NCBI GenBank assembly: GCA_020631395.1
Contig: JAHDHI010000022.1
Coordinates: 1 to 62,462 of the forward strand
Length of the DNA: 62,462 bases
DNA from: Bizionia sp.
Lineage (GTDB): Bacteria > Bacteroidota > Bacteroidia > Flavobacteriales > Flavobacteriaceae
Reading direction: 5' to 3'
The notes under the pieces were generated by a model. The model saw only the letters and a program-made list of their open reading frames with translations, was not told where the DNA came from and did not search any database. The position numbers and the translations under genes are program-made. This document shows positions 1 to 7,694 of this stretch, one piece after another (the first letter of the stretch is position 1; every line of letters starts with the position of its first letter).

Positions 1-752
1 GATTTGTGTAACATAATGATTCGTTTTTTTATTAATGAATTGTAAAAATTGTTGACCAAGCTCATTTGATCTCTAGATAAAACCGTTTTCAACAAGAGTG
101 TTTGGTAGTGCTTGGCATTGGAAACCTTGTTTTGTGTTTCGTTATCTGCAATGAATTCCAAGTTTTGCTGGAGAGATTTGTTGTAAAGCCATATAAAGGG
201 GTTGAACCAAAATAGTATTGTGACCAACTTTGTCAGTAATATGTCTATGGAATGGTATTGTTTTGCATGAACTTCTTCATGTAAAATAATGTGTTCCAAT
301 TCGTTTACACTAAAATGATTGGGGTTGTAAACGATATACTTGAAGAATGAAAAGGGGGAATGATCTTTTTGAGTTTCTATAAAAGTATACTTTCCTTGTT
401 TTTTTATTTTGTTGTTAATCAAGACGAAAGACAGCGCTATGAATTCTATCAGGAATTTAAAGGCGAAAATGACTATTCCCAGAATGTAAAGCCATTCCAA
501 TGTTTTTATAAAACTGAAAGTCTCTACTGTTTCAGTTTGTGGGATGGCAGACATCTCTAAAAAATTGTAACTAACGGTTTTTGGCATATCCACATAAATG
601 GGGATAACGATAAACGGTATGGAAGAAGCAATCACCAAGCCAGCCAATAGGAAATAACGATTGGACTCAAAGAATGTTTCTCCTTGCAAGAATAGTTTAT
701 AGCACAAATAGAACAATATTATTATTGCATTGGCTTTTAATAGGTATTCCAT
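1..752 (-). CDS. M56-family (BlaR1/MecR1-like) membrane metallopeptidase, partial
   Basis: Reading the minus strand from the ATG at 752 gives about 250 residues that stay open to the window edge, so the C-terminus is missing. It starts MEYLLKANAIIILFYLCYK, has several hydrophobic segments, and contains the zinc site HEEVH followed by AKQYHSID, the M56 signature. In BlaR1/MecR1 systems this integral-membrane protease senses an envelope signal and triggers inactivation of the partner BlaI repressor. The start lies 2 nt after the blaI stop, so the two are co-transcribed and probably translationally coupled. Bacteroidota relatives often carry TonB-type C-terminal domains; that cannot be judged here. 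The family call is firm; the signal sensed is unknown. Confidence 0.88.
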   Translation of the reverse strand, partial: MEYLLKANAIIILFYLCYKLFLQGETFFESNRYFLLAGLVIASSIPFIVIPIYVDMPKTVSYNFLEMSAIPQTETVETFSFIKTLEWLYILGIVIFAFKFLIEFIALSFVLINNKIKKQGKYTFIETQKDHSPFSFFKYIVYNPNHFSVNELEHIILHEEVHAKQYHSIDILLTKLVTILFWFNPFIWLYNKSLQQNLEFIADNETQNKVSNAKHYQTLLLKTVLSRDQMSLVNNFYNSLIKKRIIMLHK

Positions 753-754
753 GA

Positions 755-1114
755 TTATTGTTTCTTTTCAATTAAATTGATGATCTCTTTCAAGTCTTCC
801 ACGCTTATTTTCTCTTCTTTGGCAAAAAAGGAAACCATGTTCTTGTAGGAGTTGTTGAAATAGTTTTCAATGGCCGTATTCATAAAGCGTTTTCTGTAGG
901 CTTCTTTCTGTATTACGGGATAATATCTATGCGTCTTGCCAAATGCCTCATAGCTGACATAGCCTTTTTCCTCTAGGTTTCGTATCATTGTGGAAAGCGT
1001 ATTGTAATGCGGCTTATCCTCTTTTATTTCAGCTATGACATCCTTTACGAACCCTTTTTCAAGTTTCCATAGGATGTGCATTATCTCTTCTTCTTTGTTT
1101 GTCAGTTTTTGCAT
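755..1114 (-). CDS. BlaI/MecI/CopY-family transcriptional repressor
   Basis: A protein of 119 residues, the usual BlaI length. The N-terminal winged helix (about residues 1-70, with NKEEEIMHILWKLEKGFVKD and YNTLSTMIRNLEEKGYV) is typical of the family, followed by a helical dimerisation tail that in relatives is the cleavage target of the M56 partner. It is first in an operon with the downstream M56 peptidase. A large inverted repeat at 1165-1208 overlaps the predicted -33 region of its own promoter, consistent with autorepression. The regulated targets beyond this operon are unknown. Confidence 0.9.
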   Translation of the reverse strand: MQKLTNKEEEIMHILWKLEKGFVKDVIAEIKEDKPHYNTLSTMIRNLEEKGYVSYEAFGKTHRYYPVIQKEAYRKRFMNTAIENYFNNSYKNMVSFFAKEEKISVEDLKEIINLIEKKQ

Positions 1115-1149
1115 GAATGGATTTTTGATGATGATATTTAAACTCTAAG

Positions 1150-1208
1150 CAAACCTATAACTATTTTTTTAGTTACACAACTGCTTTTGCAGTTTTTTAA
1201 CTAAAAAA
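1150..1208 (-). promoter_or_regulatory. blaI-M56 promoter with overlapping inverted-repeat operator
   Basis: On the minus strand a -7 element TAGGTTTG (1157-1150) lies 20 nt from a TTG -33 element (1180-1178). An outer dyad (TTTTTAGTTA arm at 1165-1175 and its complement at 1198-1208) encloses an inner dyad AACTGC-TTTT-GCAGTT (1179-1194). The repeat covers the -33 region, the expected place for a BlaI operator. That BlaI binds it is inferred. Confidence 0.6.
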
Positions 1209-1294
1209 GCAGTTTTAAACCCAGATTCAAAAAATAAATAAAAGTAAAATCAGTAAAACTAAATCTTATGGTATCTTCGCCAAAAAATTAATAT

Positions 1295-2233
1295 ATGAGT
1301 ATTCTTTGGGTGATTTTGGGATTGATACTTCTAGTGGTAGGAGGAGATTTTTTAGTGAAAGCTTCGGTAGCTTTGTCTTTTAAGTTTAACATTTCTAAGA
1401 TGGTAATAGGTATGACAGTGGTTTCTTTTGCTACATCTGCACCAGAATTATTGGTAAGTTTGCAGGCGGCATTAACAGGTTCTCCAGCAATAGCAATCAA
1501 CAATGTCGTTGGTTCCAATATTGCAAATATTGGCTTGGTCTTGGGTATAACTGCTCTTATAGGGCCAATAGTCGTCGATAAGTCTTTTTATAAATTGAAT
1601 TGGCCAGCAATGATGATGTTTTCCTTTGTATTGTATTATTTTTTGAATAACGATGGAGTGTTGACTCGATTGGAAGGAATCATTCTTTTTGTGGTTTTGG
1701 TTGCATTTATAATTGTACTCATAAAAAATTCCAAGCAAGACGTTGTTTCTGAGGATGTCGACGACAAATTGGCTGCTGTTTCAAATGGTAAGATATTGTT
1801 ATGGTTGTCAATTGGGGCATTGGCATTGTACTATGGTTCGGTTTGGTTGGTAGATGGGGCAAAGGAGTTGGCAATGGCAATTGGAGTGAGCGACGCGGTT
1901 ATTGCTGTAACGGTAATAGCGATTGGTACTAGTGTTCCAGAGTTGGCTGCATCTGTAATTGCAGCTGCTAAACAGGAAAAAGCACTGTCTTTGGGGAATT
2001 TGATAGGGTCTAATATCTTTAACATAGGGTCTGTGTTGGGGTTGACCTCCATTATTAAAGACATCCCAGTTACCGACGTCAAGATTTTAGAGAATGACAT
2101 TTTTTGGATGATTGCCTTTGCTGCAGTGTTGGTTTTATTGATATTGATACCAAAACAAATGCAAATAAGTCGTTATAAGGGATTATTGCTGGTTGTTGGG
2201 TATTGTTCTTTCATATATATGGCCTTTAGTTAA
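1295..2233 (+). CDS. Calcium/sodium antiporter of the CaCA (YrbG) family
   Basis: A 312-residue integral membrane protein with the internal duplication of CaCA exchangers. Alpha-1 holds FATSAPELLVS and GSNIANIGLVLG (about residues 47-85) and alpha-2 holds IAIGTSVPELAAS and GSNIFNIGSVLG (about 205-245), which carry the cation-coordinating acidic residues. It presumably extrudes Ca2+ in exchange for Na+ or H+ across the inner membrane. A promoter-like TATCTTCG sits at 1272-1279. The gene is divergent from blaI and ends at a shared bidirectional terminator. Confidence 0.92.
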   Translation: MSILWVILGLILLVVGGDFLVKASVALSFKFNISKMVIGMTVVSFATSAPELLVSLQAALTGSPAIAINNVVGSNIANIGLVLGITALIGPIVVDKSFYKLNWPAMMMFSFVLYYFLNNDGVLTRLEGIILFVVLVAFIIVLIKNSKQDVVSEDVDDKLAAVSNGKILLWLSIGALALYYGSVWLVDGAKELAMAIGVSDAVIAVTVIAIGTSVPELAASVIAAAKQEKALSLGNLIGSNIFNIGSVLGLTSIIKDIPVTDVKILENDIFWMIAFAAVLVLLILIPKQMQISRYKGLLLVVGYCSFIYMAFS

Positions 2234-2250
2234 GCAATGGTAAGGAGAAT

Positions 2251-2291
2251 AAAAAAAGCGTCTGAATTATTATAATTCAGACGCTTTTTTT
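2251..2291. terminator. Bidirectional intrinsic terminator
   Basis: A 13-bp stem, AGCGTCTGAATTA paired with TAATTCAGACGCT, has a 3-nt loop. It is flanked by an A-run on the left and a T-run on the right, so it can end transcription from both the antiporter gene (+) and the type II glutamine synthetase gene (-), which converge here. Confidence 0.9.
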
Positions 2292-2319
2292 ATTGTTTAT
2301 GTGTTTGCTACAAAGAAAT

Positions 2320-3336
2320 TTAGCTCACATTTGCAGATTTTACAGTTTTGATGATACGACCCGCCACTTTGTATGGGTCAGCATTGGATGCTGGACGACG
2401 ATCTTCCAACCAGCCTTTCCATCCTTTTTCTACGGTAATGATAGGGATGCGAATAGATGCTCCTCTATCTGATATGCCATAGCTGAAGTCATCTATGGAA
2501 GCAGTTTCGTGCTTACCGGTTAGACGTTGATCATTGAACTCTCCGTAAACGTCGATATGTTCTTTTACGGCAGGTCTGAAGGCTTCACATATTTTTTCAT
2601 AGGTTTCCTGGCTTCCGCAAGTACGTAATGTCGTATTGGAGAAGTTGGCATGCATGCCGGAACCGTTCCAGTCTGTATCTCCCAATGGTTTTGGGTGGTA
2701 CTCGATGTAGTAACCATATTTTTCCGTCAAGCGATCCAATAGGTAACGTGCAATCCAAATTTCATCTCCAGCTTTTTTTGCACCCTTGGCAAACAATTGG
2801 AATTCCCATTGGCCAGAGGCAACCTCTTGGTTTATGCCTTCAAAGTTCAATCCTGCATCGATGCATAGGTCGGCATGTTCCTCAACCAAGTTTCTACCGT
2901 GTGTGTTTCTTCCTCCGACGGAGCAGTAATACATACCCTGTGGAGCAGGATATCCTCCTACGGGGAACCCTAGAGGCAACAATGTTTTCCTGTCCATGAT
3001 AAAGTATTCTTGCTCAAAACCAAACCAGAAATCGTTATCCTCATCTTCAATCGTGGCTCTTCCATTGGAAACGTGTGGTGTACCATCAGCATTCAAAACC
3101 TCAGTCATGACCAAATAGCCATCTCTTCTGGCTGGATCTGGGTAGATCGCAACAGGCTTCAACAAACAATCGGAATTGTCACCTATGGCTTGTCGAGTAG
3201 AACTACCATCGAAAGACCAAATTGGACAATCTTCTAATTTTCCGCTGAAGTTTTCTTCAACTTTGGTTTTACTTCTCATGTTTTGTGTTGGCTTGTAACC
3301 ATCCAACCAAATGTACTCTAGCTTAGACTTACTCAT
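2320..3336 (-). CDS. Glutamine synthetase, type II-like (short form)
   Basis: A 338-residue protein with the eukaryote-type GSII layout: N-terminal beta-grasp region (IWSFDGSST, about residues 38-46) and catalytic domain with FGFEQEYF (metal-binding Glu), NGSGMHANFSNT and the late SIRIP segment. It catalyses ATP-dependent condensation of glutamate and ammonia to glutamine. The length matches GSII (about 340-370), far below GSI or GSIII. A TATATTTG promoter element lies on the minus strand at 3375-3368. It is divergent from a GSIII gene, so this locus holds two unrelated-size isoforms likely tuned to nitrogen supply. I leave the symbol open because glnA is usually used for GSI. Confidence 0.93.
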   Translation of the reverse strand: MSKSKLEYIWLDGYKPTQNMRSKTKVEENFSGKLEDCPIWSFDGSSTRQAIGDNSDCLLKPVAIYPDPARRDGYLVMTEVLNADGTPHVSNGRATIEDEDNDFWFGFEQEYFIMDRKTLLPLGFPVGGYPAPQGMYYCSVGGRNTHGRNLVEEHADLCIDAGLNFEGINQEVASGQWEFQLFAKGAKKAGDEIWIARYLLDRLTEKYGYYIEYHPKPLGDTDWNGSGMHANFSNTTLRTCGSQETYEKICEAFRPAVKEHIDVYGEFNDQRLTGKHETASIDDFSYGISDRGASIRIPIITVEKGWKGWLEDRRPASNADPYKVAGRIIKTVKSANVS

Positions 3337-3500
3337 AATTATTGTAAAAAATGTTAATAATACGGTGCAAATATAATTTAATTTTGGATAGCCCGTGAAA
3401 ATATATGGTAAAAAATGATATTTTTATTAATTCCGTATTAAGACCCCCTATTTTTTAGGGGTGTGAATTATTTTTACTGATTTTAATGGTCTAAAAGATG

Positions 3501-3508
3501 TATATTTG
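3501..3508 (+). promoter_or_regulatory. -7 promoter element of the GSIII gene
   Basis: TATATTTG matches the Bacteroidota -7 consensus TAnnTTTG and lies 20 nt upstream of the GSIII start codon. Confidence 0.6.
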
Positions 3509-3527
3509 CTAAAAAACAAGATAAATC

Positions 3528-5717
3528 ATGTCCACATTACGATTTTTTGCCATTCAGGAAACATTAAATAGGAAACCAGTGAAGATTGTCGAAAAGAAAA
3601 GGAGATCGGAATTGTTTGGGAAGAATGTATATAACAAGTCGACAATGCAACAAACATTGACGAAAGATGCTTTTGAAAGCGTTAGCAATGCCATCGAAAA
3701 AGGAACCAAGATAGAACGAAGCATTGCAGATCAGATAGCATCTTCGATGAAAGATTGGGCTTTGGGTAAGGGAGTTACACATTACACACATTGGTTTCAG
3801 CCACTTACGGGAGCCACGGCAGAGAAACATGATGCATTCTTTGAAACCATTGGAGAAGGAGATGCCATAGAAAAGTTTGGAGGAGGACAACTCGTGCAGC
3901 AAGAACCAGATGCTTCCAGTTTTCCAAATGGAGGTATAAGGAATACATTCGAAGCTAGAGGTTATACAGCTTGGGATCCAACGTCCCCTGCATTTATATA
4001 TGGTACGACATTGTGTATTCCAACAGTATTCGTGGCCTACACGGGAGAAGCTCTGGATTACAAGACACCTTTGTTAAGGGCATTGCAAGCGGTAGATGGA
4101 GCAGCTGTTGCAGTTTGTAAGTATTTTGATAAAAATGTCAAGAAGGTAAATGCGTCATTGGGATGGGAGCAAGAGTACTTTTTAATAGATAGCGCTTTGG
4201 TGTCGTCCAGGCCAGACATTCTATTGACAGGAAGAACATTGTTGGGGCATGCCTCAGCAAAGGGGCAGCAATTGGATGATCATTATTTTGGTACCATTCC
4301 CAATCGGGCCATGTCCTATATGAGGGATTTGGAAACGGAATGCATGCTATTGGGCATACCGGTAAAGACAAGACATAACGAAGTGGCTCCAAATCAATTT
4401 GAATTGGCGCCAATATATGAGGAGGCAAATTTGGCAGTAGATCACAATGCCTTGTTGATGGATGTCATGGACAAAGTTGCTGAACGACATAATTTCAAGG
4501 TATTGTTTCATGAGAAACCCTTTGCGGGAATAAATGGTTCCGGTAAACATAACAATTGGAGTTTGAGTACCGATACTGGAGTAAATTTGCTGAGTCCGGG
4601 AAAAACACCAATGAGCAACCTTCAGTTCTTGACTTTCTTTGTCAATACTATAAAAGCAGTGAATGACAATGAGGAATTGTTAAGGGCAGCAATCGCATCG
4701 GCAAGCAATGATCATCGTTTGGGAGCGAATGAAGCCCCTCCAGCAATTATGTCCGTATTCATAGGGAAACAGTTGACCAAGGTTTTGAATGAACTGGAGA
4801 ATGTAACAAGTGGAAAATTGTCACCAGAGGAGAAAACGGATTTGAAATTGAATGTCGTAGGAAAGATTCCAGAGATACTATTGGACAATACCGATAGGAA
4901 CAGAACGTCTCCTTTTGCCTTTACGGGAAACAAGTTCGAGTTTAGAGCGGTTGGATCCAAGGCCAATTGTGCAAACCCAATGACCTTGTTGAATTCCATA
5001 GTGGCCAAGCAATTGATGGCGTTTAAAACAGAAGTGGATGCGCTAATAGAGAAAAAGGACATGAAAAAAGATGATGCCGTCTTTAACGTATTGAGAGAGT
5101 ACATAAAGAAATCCAAGACCATTTTGTTTGAAGGGAATGGTTATGGAGAGGCATGGGAGAAAGAAGCAAAGAAAAGAGGATTAAGCAACAACAAGACCAC
5201 TCCAGGGGCACTGGAAGTGAAAATCTCCAAAAAGGCAAAAGCCATTTACGAAGAGTTGGGAGTCATGAATGCAGTGGAGGTGGAAGCGCGTTATGAGATT
5301 GAAATGGAAGATTACATCATGCGAATCCAAATAGAAGGACGTGTGCTTGGTGACATTGCTAGGAATCATATCGTACCAACTGCGATCAAGTATCAAAACA
5401 TCCTGATTGAAAACGCAAAAGGGTTGAAAGAGATATATGGAGAAACGGAATTCAAAAAAGTGGCTAAGGCTCAATTGGATTTAATCGAAGAGATTTCCTC
5501 CCATATAGTTACCATCAATGATTCGGTCACAAAGATGACCAATATGCGTAAGAAGGCAAATTCAATAGAAGATGTTACGTCCAAGGCAAAGGCCTATTGT
5601 GATAAGGTGAAGCCCTTGTTCGACGATATTCGTTACCATTGTGACAAGTTGGAACTGTTGGTGGATGACGAGCTTTGGCCGCTTACAAAATACAGGGAAT
5701 TGCTGTTTACCAAGTAA
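3528..5717 (+). CDS. Glutamine synthetase, type III
   Basis: A 729-residue protein, the normal length of GSIII, the large dodecameric glutamine synthetase of Bacteroidota and cyanobacteria. Recognisable segments are the N-terminal GSIII domain (FQPLTGATAEKHDAF, about residue 90), GWEQEYFLID (about 208), TRHNEVAPNQFELAPIYE (about 285), GINGSGKHNNWSLST (about 335) and a long C-terminal helical region. It makes glutamine from glutamate, ammonia and ATP. The start MSTLRFFAIQ agrees with the -7 element 20 nt upstream. It is divergently arranged with the GSII-like gene, the 190-bp spacer carrying both promoters. Confidence 0.95.
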   Translation: MSTLRFFAIQETLNRKPVKIVEKKRRSELFGKNVYNKSTMQQTLTKDAFESVSNAIEKGTKIERSIADQIASSMKDWALGKGVTHYTHWFQPLTGATAEKHDAFFETIGEGDAIEKFGGGQLVQQEPDASSFPNGGIRNTFEARGYTAWDPTSPAFIYGTTLCIPTVFVAYTGEALDYKTPLLRALQAVDGAAVAVCKYFDKNVKKVNASLGWEQEYFLIDSALVSSRPDILLTGRTLLGHASAKGQQLDDHYFGTIPNRAMSYMRDLETECMLLGIPVKTRHNEVAPNQFELAPIYEEANLAVDHNALLMDVMDKVAERHNFKVLFHEKPFAGINGSGKHNNWSLSTDTGVNLLSPGKTPMSNLQFLTFFVNTIKAVNDNEELLRAAIASASNDHRLGANEAPPAIMSVFIGKQLTKVLNELENVTSGKLSPEEKTDLKLNVVGKIPEILLDNTDRNRTSPFAFTGNKFEFRAVGSKANCANPMTLLNSIVAKQLMAFKTEVDALIEKKDMKKDDAVFNVLREYIKKSKTILFEGNGYGEAWEKEAKKRGLSNNKTTPGALEVKISKKAKAIYEELGVMNAVEVEARYEIEMEDYIMRIQIEGRVLGDIARNHIVPTAIKYQNILIENAKGLKEIYGETEFKKVAKAQLDLIEEISSHIVTINDSVTKMTNMRKKANSIEDVTSKAKAYCDKVKPLFDDIRYHCDKLELLVDDELWPLTKYRELLFTK

Positions 5718-5841
5718 AAGTTTGGGTTCTACAGTTTTGGGATAATTCTCCCTTGTAAATCATTGATTTTTTTACTGATTGATATTGAGTAACTATTCAT
5801 TCGATGTGTTTTATCTGTCAGAATATTCAGATTGTAGAATT

Positions 5842-5965
5842 GGATGTATTTTGTCGGGTTGGGTATTCAGATTGTCGAAAATGTCAATGAAATGAGATGT
5901 GTTCGATTTTTTACACTGTTAGATATCTATTTTTAATATACTATTAATTAATAATCCATATAAAA
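5842..5965 (+). promoter_or_regulatory. Upstream region of the first curlin gene, conserved with the second
   Basis: The stretch GGATGTATTTTGTCGGGT, then TTGTCGAAAATG, then the box ATTAATTAATAATCCATAT just before the ATG, is matched in order upstream of the second curlin gene (7558-7694). Two copies of TATTCAGATTGT (about 5824 and 5864) occur here only. This is likely a shared promoter and regulator-binding region; the regulator is unknown. I see no other gene in the spacer 5718-5965. Confidence 0.5.
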
Positions 5966-7117
5966 ATGAAAAAAACAATGCTAAGCGCAACAGCGTTAAT
6001 TTGTGGTACAATGATGTTCGCACAAATTAACAACAGCGATGTTACTCAAAATGGTAATGTCAATGCTTCGACTGTTTCACAAACAGGAATGACAAACAAC
6101 TCCGCCGTAGACCAATGGGGAGATGGAAACACAAACACGGTTACGCAAGATGGAGTTGGCAATGACTCGGACGTAGACTCTTTGGGAGAAAGTAACACGA
6201 CCGTAGCTACCCAAACAGGTAATGATAATGAGTCGCACATCCATCAAGGATTTGTTACGGGATCAGGAACCAACGATGGTAATGTAAGTACTGTGGATCA
6301 AACAGGAAACAACAATTATGCTCACAATGATCAACTTGGTGGCGTCGATGGTTCGGACGACAATACGTCCAACCAGTCACAAACAGGGAATGACAATCAT
6401 TCCTACGTGAATCAATGTGGTGATGGAAACCTCTCAGTTGTGGCTCAAGATGGAGATGAAAACGTTTCTAATGTAGATCAAATAGGAGATTACAATATGT
6501 CAGATGTACTTCAGATAGGTTACAGCAACGATTCCGATGTTGATCAAATAGGAAACGACAATGAGTCCATAGTATGTCAATATGGAGATCATAACGATTC
6601 ATATGTAGGTCAAGTTGGAAATGACAATTATTCATATGTGGATCAAATAGGGATTTGTAATGTAAGCGATGTACAGCAGACGGGAAACAACAACTACTCG
6701 GATAAAAGCCAAACGGGGGATTACAATGTTTCCTCGACGTTGCAACTGGGCAATGGCAATGAGTCTTATGTCTATCAAACTGGAGACAGCAATTGGCAAG
6801 GGACTACTCAAGAAGGCAATGCCAATGTTTCCTCTGTGGATCAAATAGGAGATTCGAACGATAGTATGACCCTACAAGTAGGAAATCTCAACACATCCGA
6901 TGTGGATCAAGATGGTGAAGAAAATTATAGTACGGTAACACAGACAGGGAACCTCAATGGGTCTACTGTCTATCAGAAGGGAGATCTCAATTTAAGTGAG
7001 GTGGCGCAAACGGGAAATTCCAATTTGTCAACGGTTATTCAAAATGGAAATTTAAATGCGAGTACGGTAAATCAAGTTGGTAACGGAAACATATCCGTGG
7101 TTACGCAAGTTGATTAA
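5966..7117 (+). CDS. Curlin-repeat major amyloid subunit (CsgA-like), first copy
   Basis: A 383-residue secreted protein with signal peptide MKKTMLSATALICGTMMFAQ. Almost all the rest consists of about 31 tandem 11-residue units of the form Q-x-G-(D/N)-x-N-x-S-x-V-x, the curlin repeat (Pfam Curlin_rpt), expected to fold as stacked strand-turn-strand amyloid. It is very rich in Asp, Asn, Ser and Gln and nearly devoid of Lys/Arg. By homology it is exported through the CsgG pore and polymerises on the cell surface. It is followed by a long hairpin, a curlin relic and a longer paralogue sharing the signal peptide and upstream region. It is more than twice the length of E. coli CsgA. Confidence 0.92.
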   Translation: MKKTMLSATALICGTMMFAQINNSDVTQNGNVNASTVSQTGMTNNSAVDQWGDGNTNTVTQDGVGNDSDVDSLGESNTTVATQTGNDNESHIHQGFVTGSGTNDGNVSTVDQTGNNNYAHNDQLGGVDGSDDNTSNQSQTGNDNHSYVNQCGDGNLSVVAQDGDENVSNVDQIGDYNMSDVLQIGYSNDSDVDQIGNDNESIVCQYGDHNDSYVGQVGNDNYSYVDQIGICNVSDVQQTGNNNYSDKSQTGDYNVSSTLQLGNGNESYVYQTGDSNWQGTTQEGNANVSSVDQIGDSNDSMTLQVGNLNTSDVDQDGEENYSTVTQTGNLNGSTVYQKGDLNLSEVAQTGNSNLSTVIQNGNLNASTVNQVGNGNISVVTQVD

Positions 7118-7143
7118 GATCACATTGAGGAAAAATTATTATA

Positions 7144-7189
7144 TCTAGAAAAGATGCAGGCATTTTGAAATGCCTGCATCTTTTCTAGA
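7144..7189. terminator. 46-bp perfect palindrome after the first curlin gene
   Basis: The arm at 7144-7165 (begins TCTAGAAAAGATGCAGG) is perfectly complementary to 7168-7189, a 22-bp stem with a 2-nt centre. It starts 27 bp after the stop codon and lacks a strong T-run beyond the stem. It is probably a terminator or 3'-end stabiliser of the abundant amyloid mRNA. Confidence 0.7.
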
Positions 7190-7255
7190 TGATTAGATTA
7201 AGAATGGGCTTCATTTTGTTATTTTTTGCATTCAAGTTCAATGCCTATCAGGTAG

Positions 7256-7484
7256 CTCGCTTTTTTACAAGAATCGATAGAGTCTGTTGAAAAATATCGA
7301 AAAGGAGATTCCAATAGATCTCAAGTAGTTCAATGTGGAGATAGCAATGATTCTTATGTTGATCAAATTGACAACAATAACAATTCTATTGTAAGATGAT
7401 GATAATTTTAGGATTAATCGTGTAAGTAAAGTTTTGTAAGAAGGAAACGGTAATGCCTTTGGTCATTTCGTAAAAGGACGAGTT
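7256..7484 (+). pseudogene. Relic of a third curlin-repeat subunit gene
   Basis: In one frame (7304-7396) the sequence reads GDSNRSQVVQCGDSNDSYVD and then QIDNNNNSIVR before a TGA. A +1 shift at 7397 continues as DDNFRINRVSKVL, a stop at 7437 where CAA would give Gln, and EGNGNAFGHFV to about 7472. All pieces fit the 11-residue curlin pattern. No signal peptide or start codon remains. It sits between the two intact curlin genes, so the locus once held at least three subunit genes or the relic is the tail of a deleted one. The rest of the 577-bp spacer holds the hairpin at 7144-7189 and the upstream region of the next gene. Confidence 0.75.
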
Positions 7485-7555
7485 TTATTTGTTTTTTGTG
7501 AGAATTTTCTTTTTAAGTTATTGGTTTAGTGAATGTTAAAACCGAATGATTGTTC

Positions 7556-7694
7556 TGGAGATGTGCTTTGTCGAGTCAAGTTATGAAATCGTCGAAAATA
7601 ACGACGAAATGCGCTAAATTTTAAGAGTTTTAATTTTTTCATAAAATTAATTATCTATATTTGGTATAGCTATTAATTAATAATCCATATACAA
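7556..7694 (+). promoter_or_regulatory. Upstream region and promoter of the second curlin gene
   Basis: A TATATTTG -7 element lies at about 7661-7668. Upstream, GAGATGTGCTTTGTCGAGT and CGTCGAAAATAAC match the region upstream of the first curlin gene, and the box TATTAATTAATAATCCATAT abuts the start in both. Shared control of the two subunits is inferred. Confidence 0.55.

Noticed and set aside
360-560. 66-codon plus-strand frame opposite the M56 peptidase gene
   Set aside because: It is a shadow of the minus-strand gene, which shows the HEEVH zinc motif and correct family pattern.
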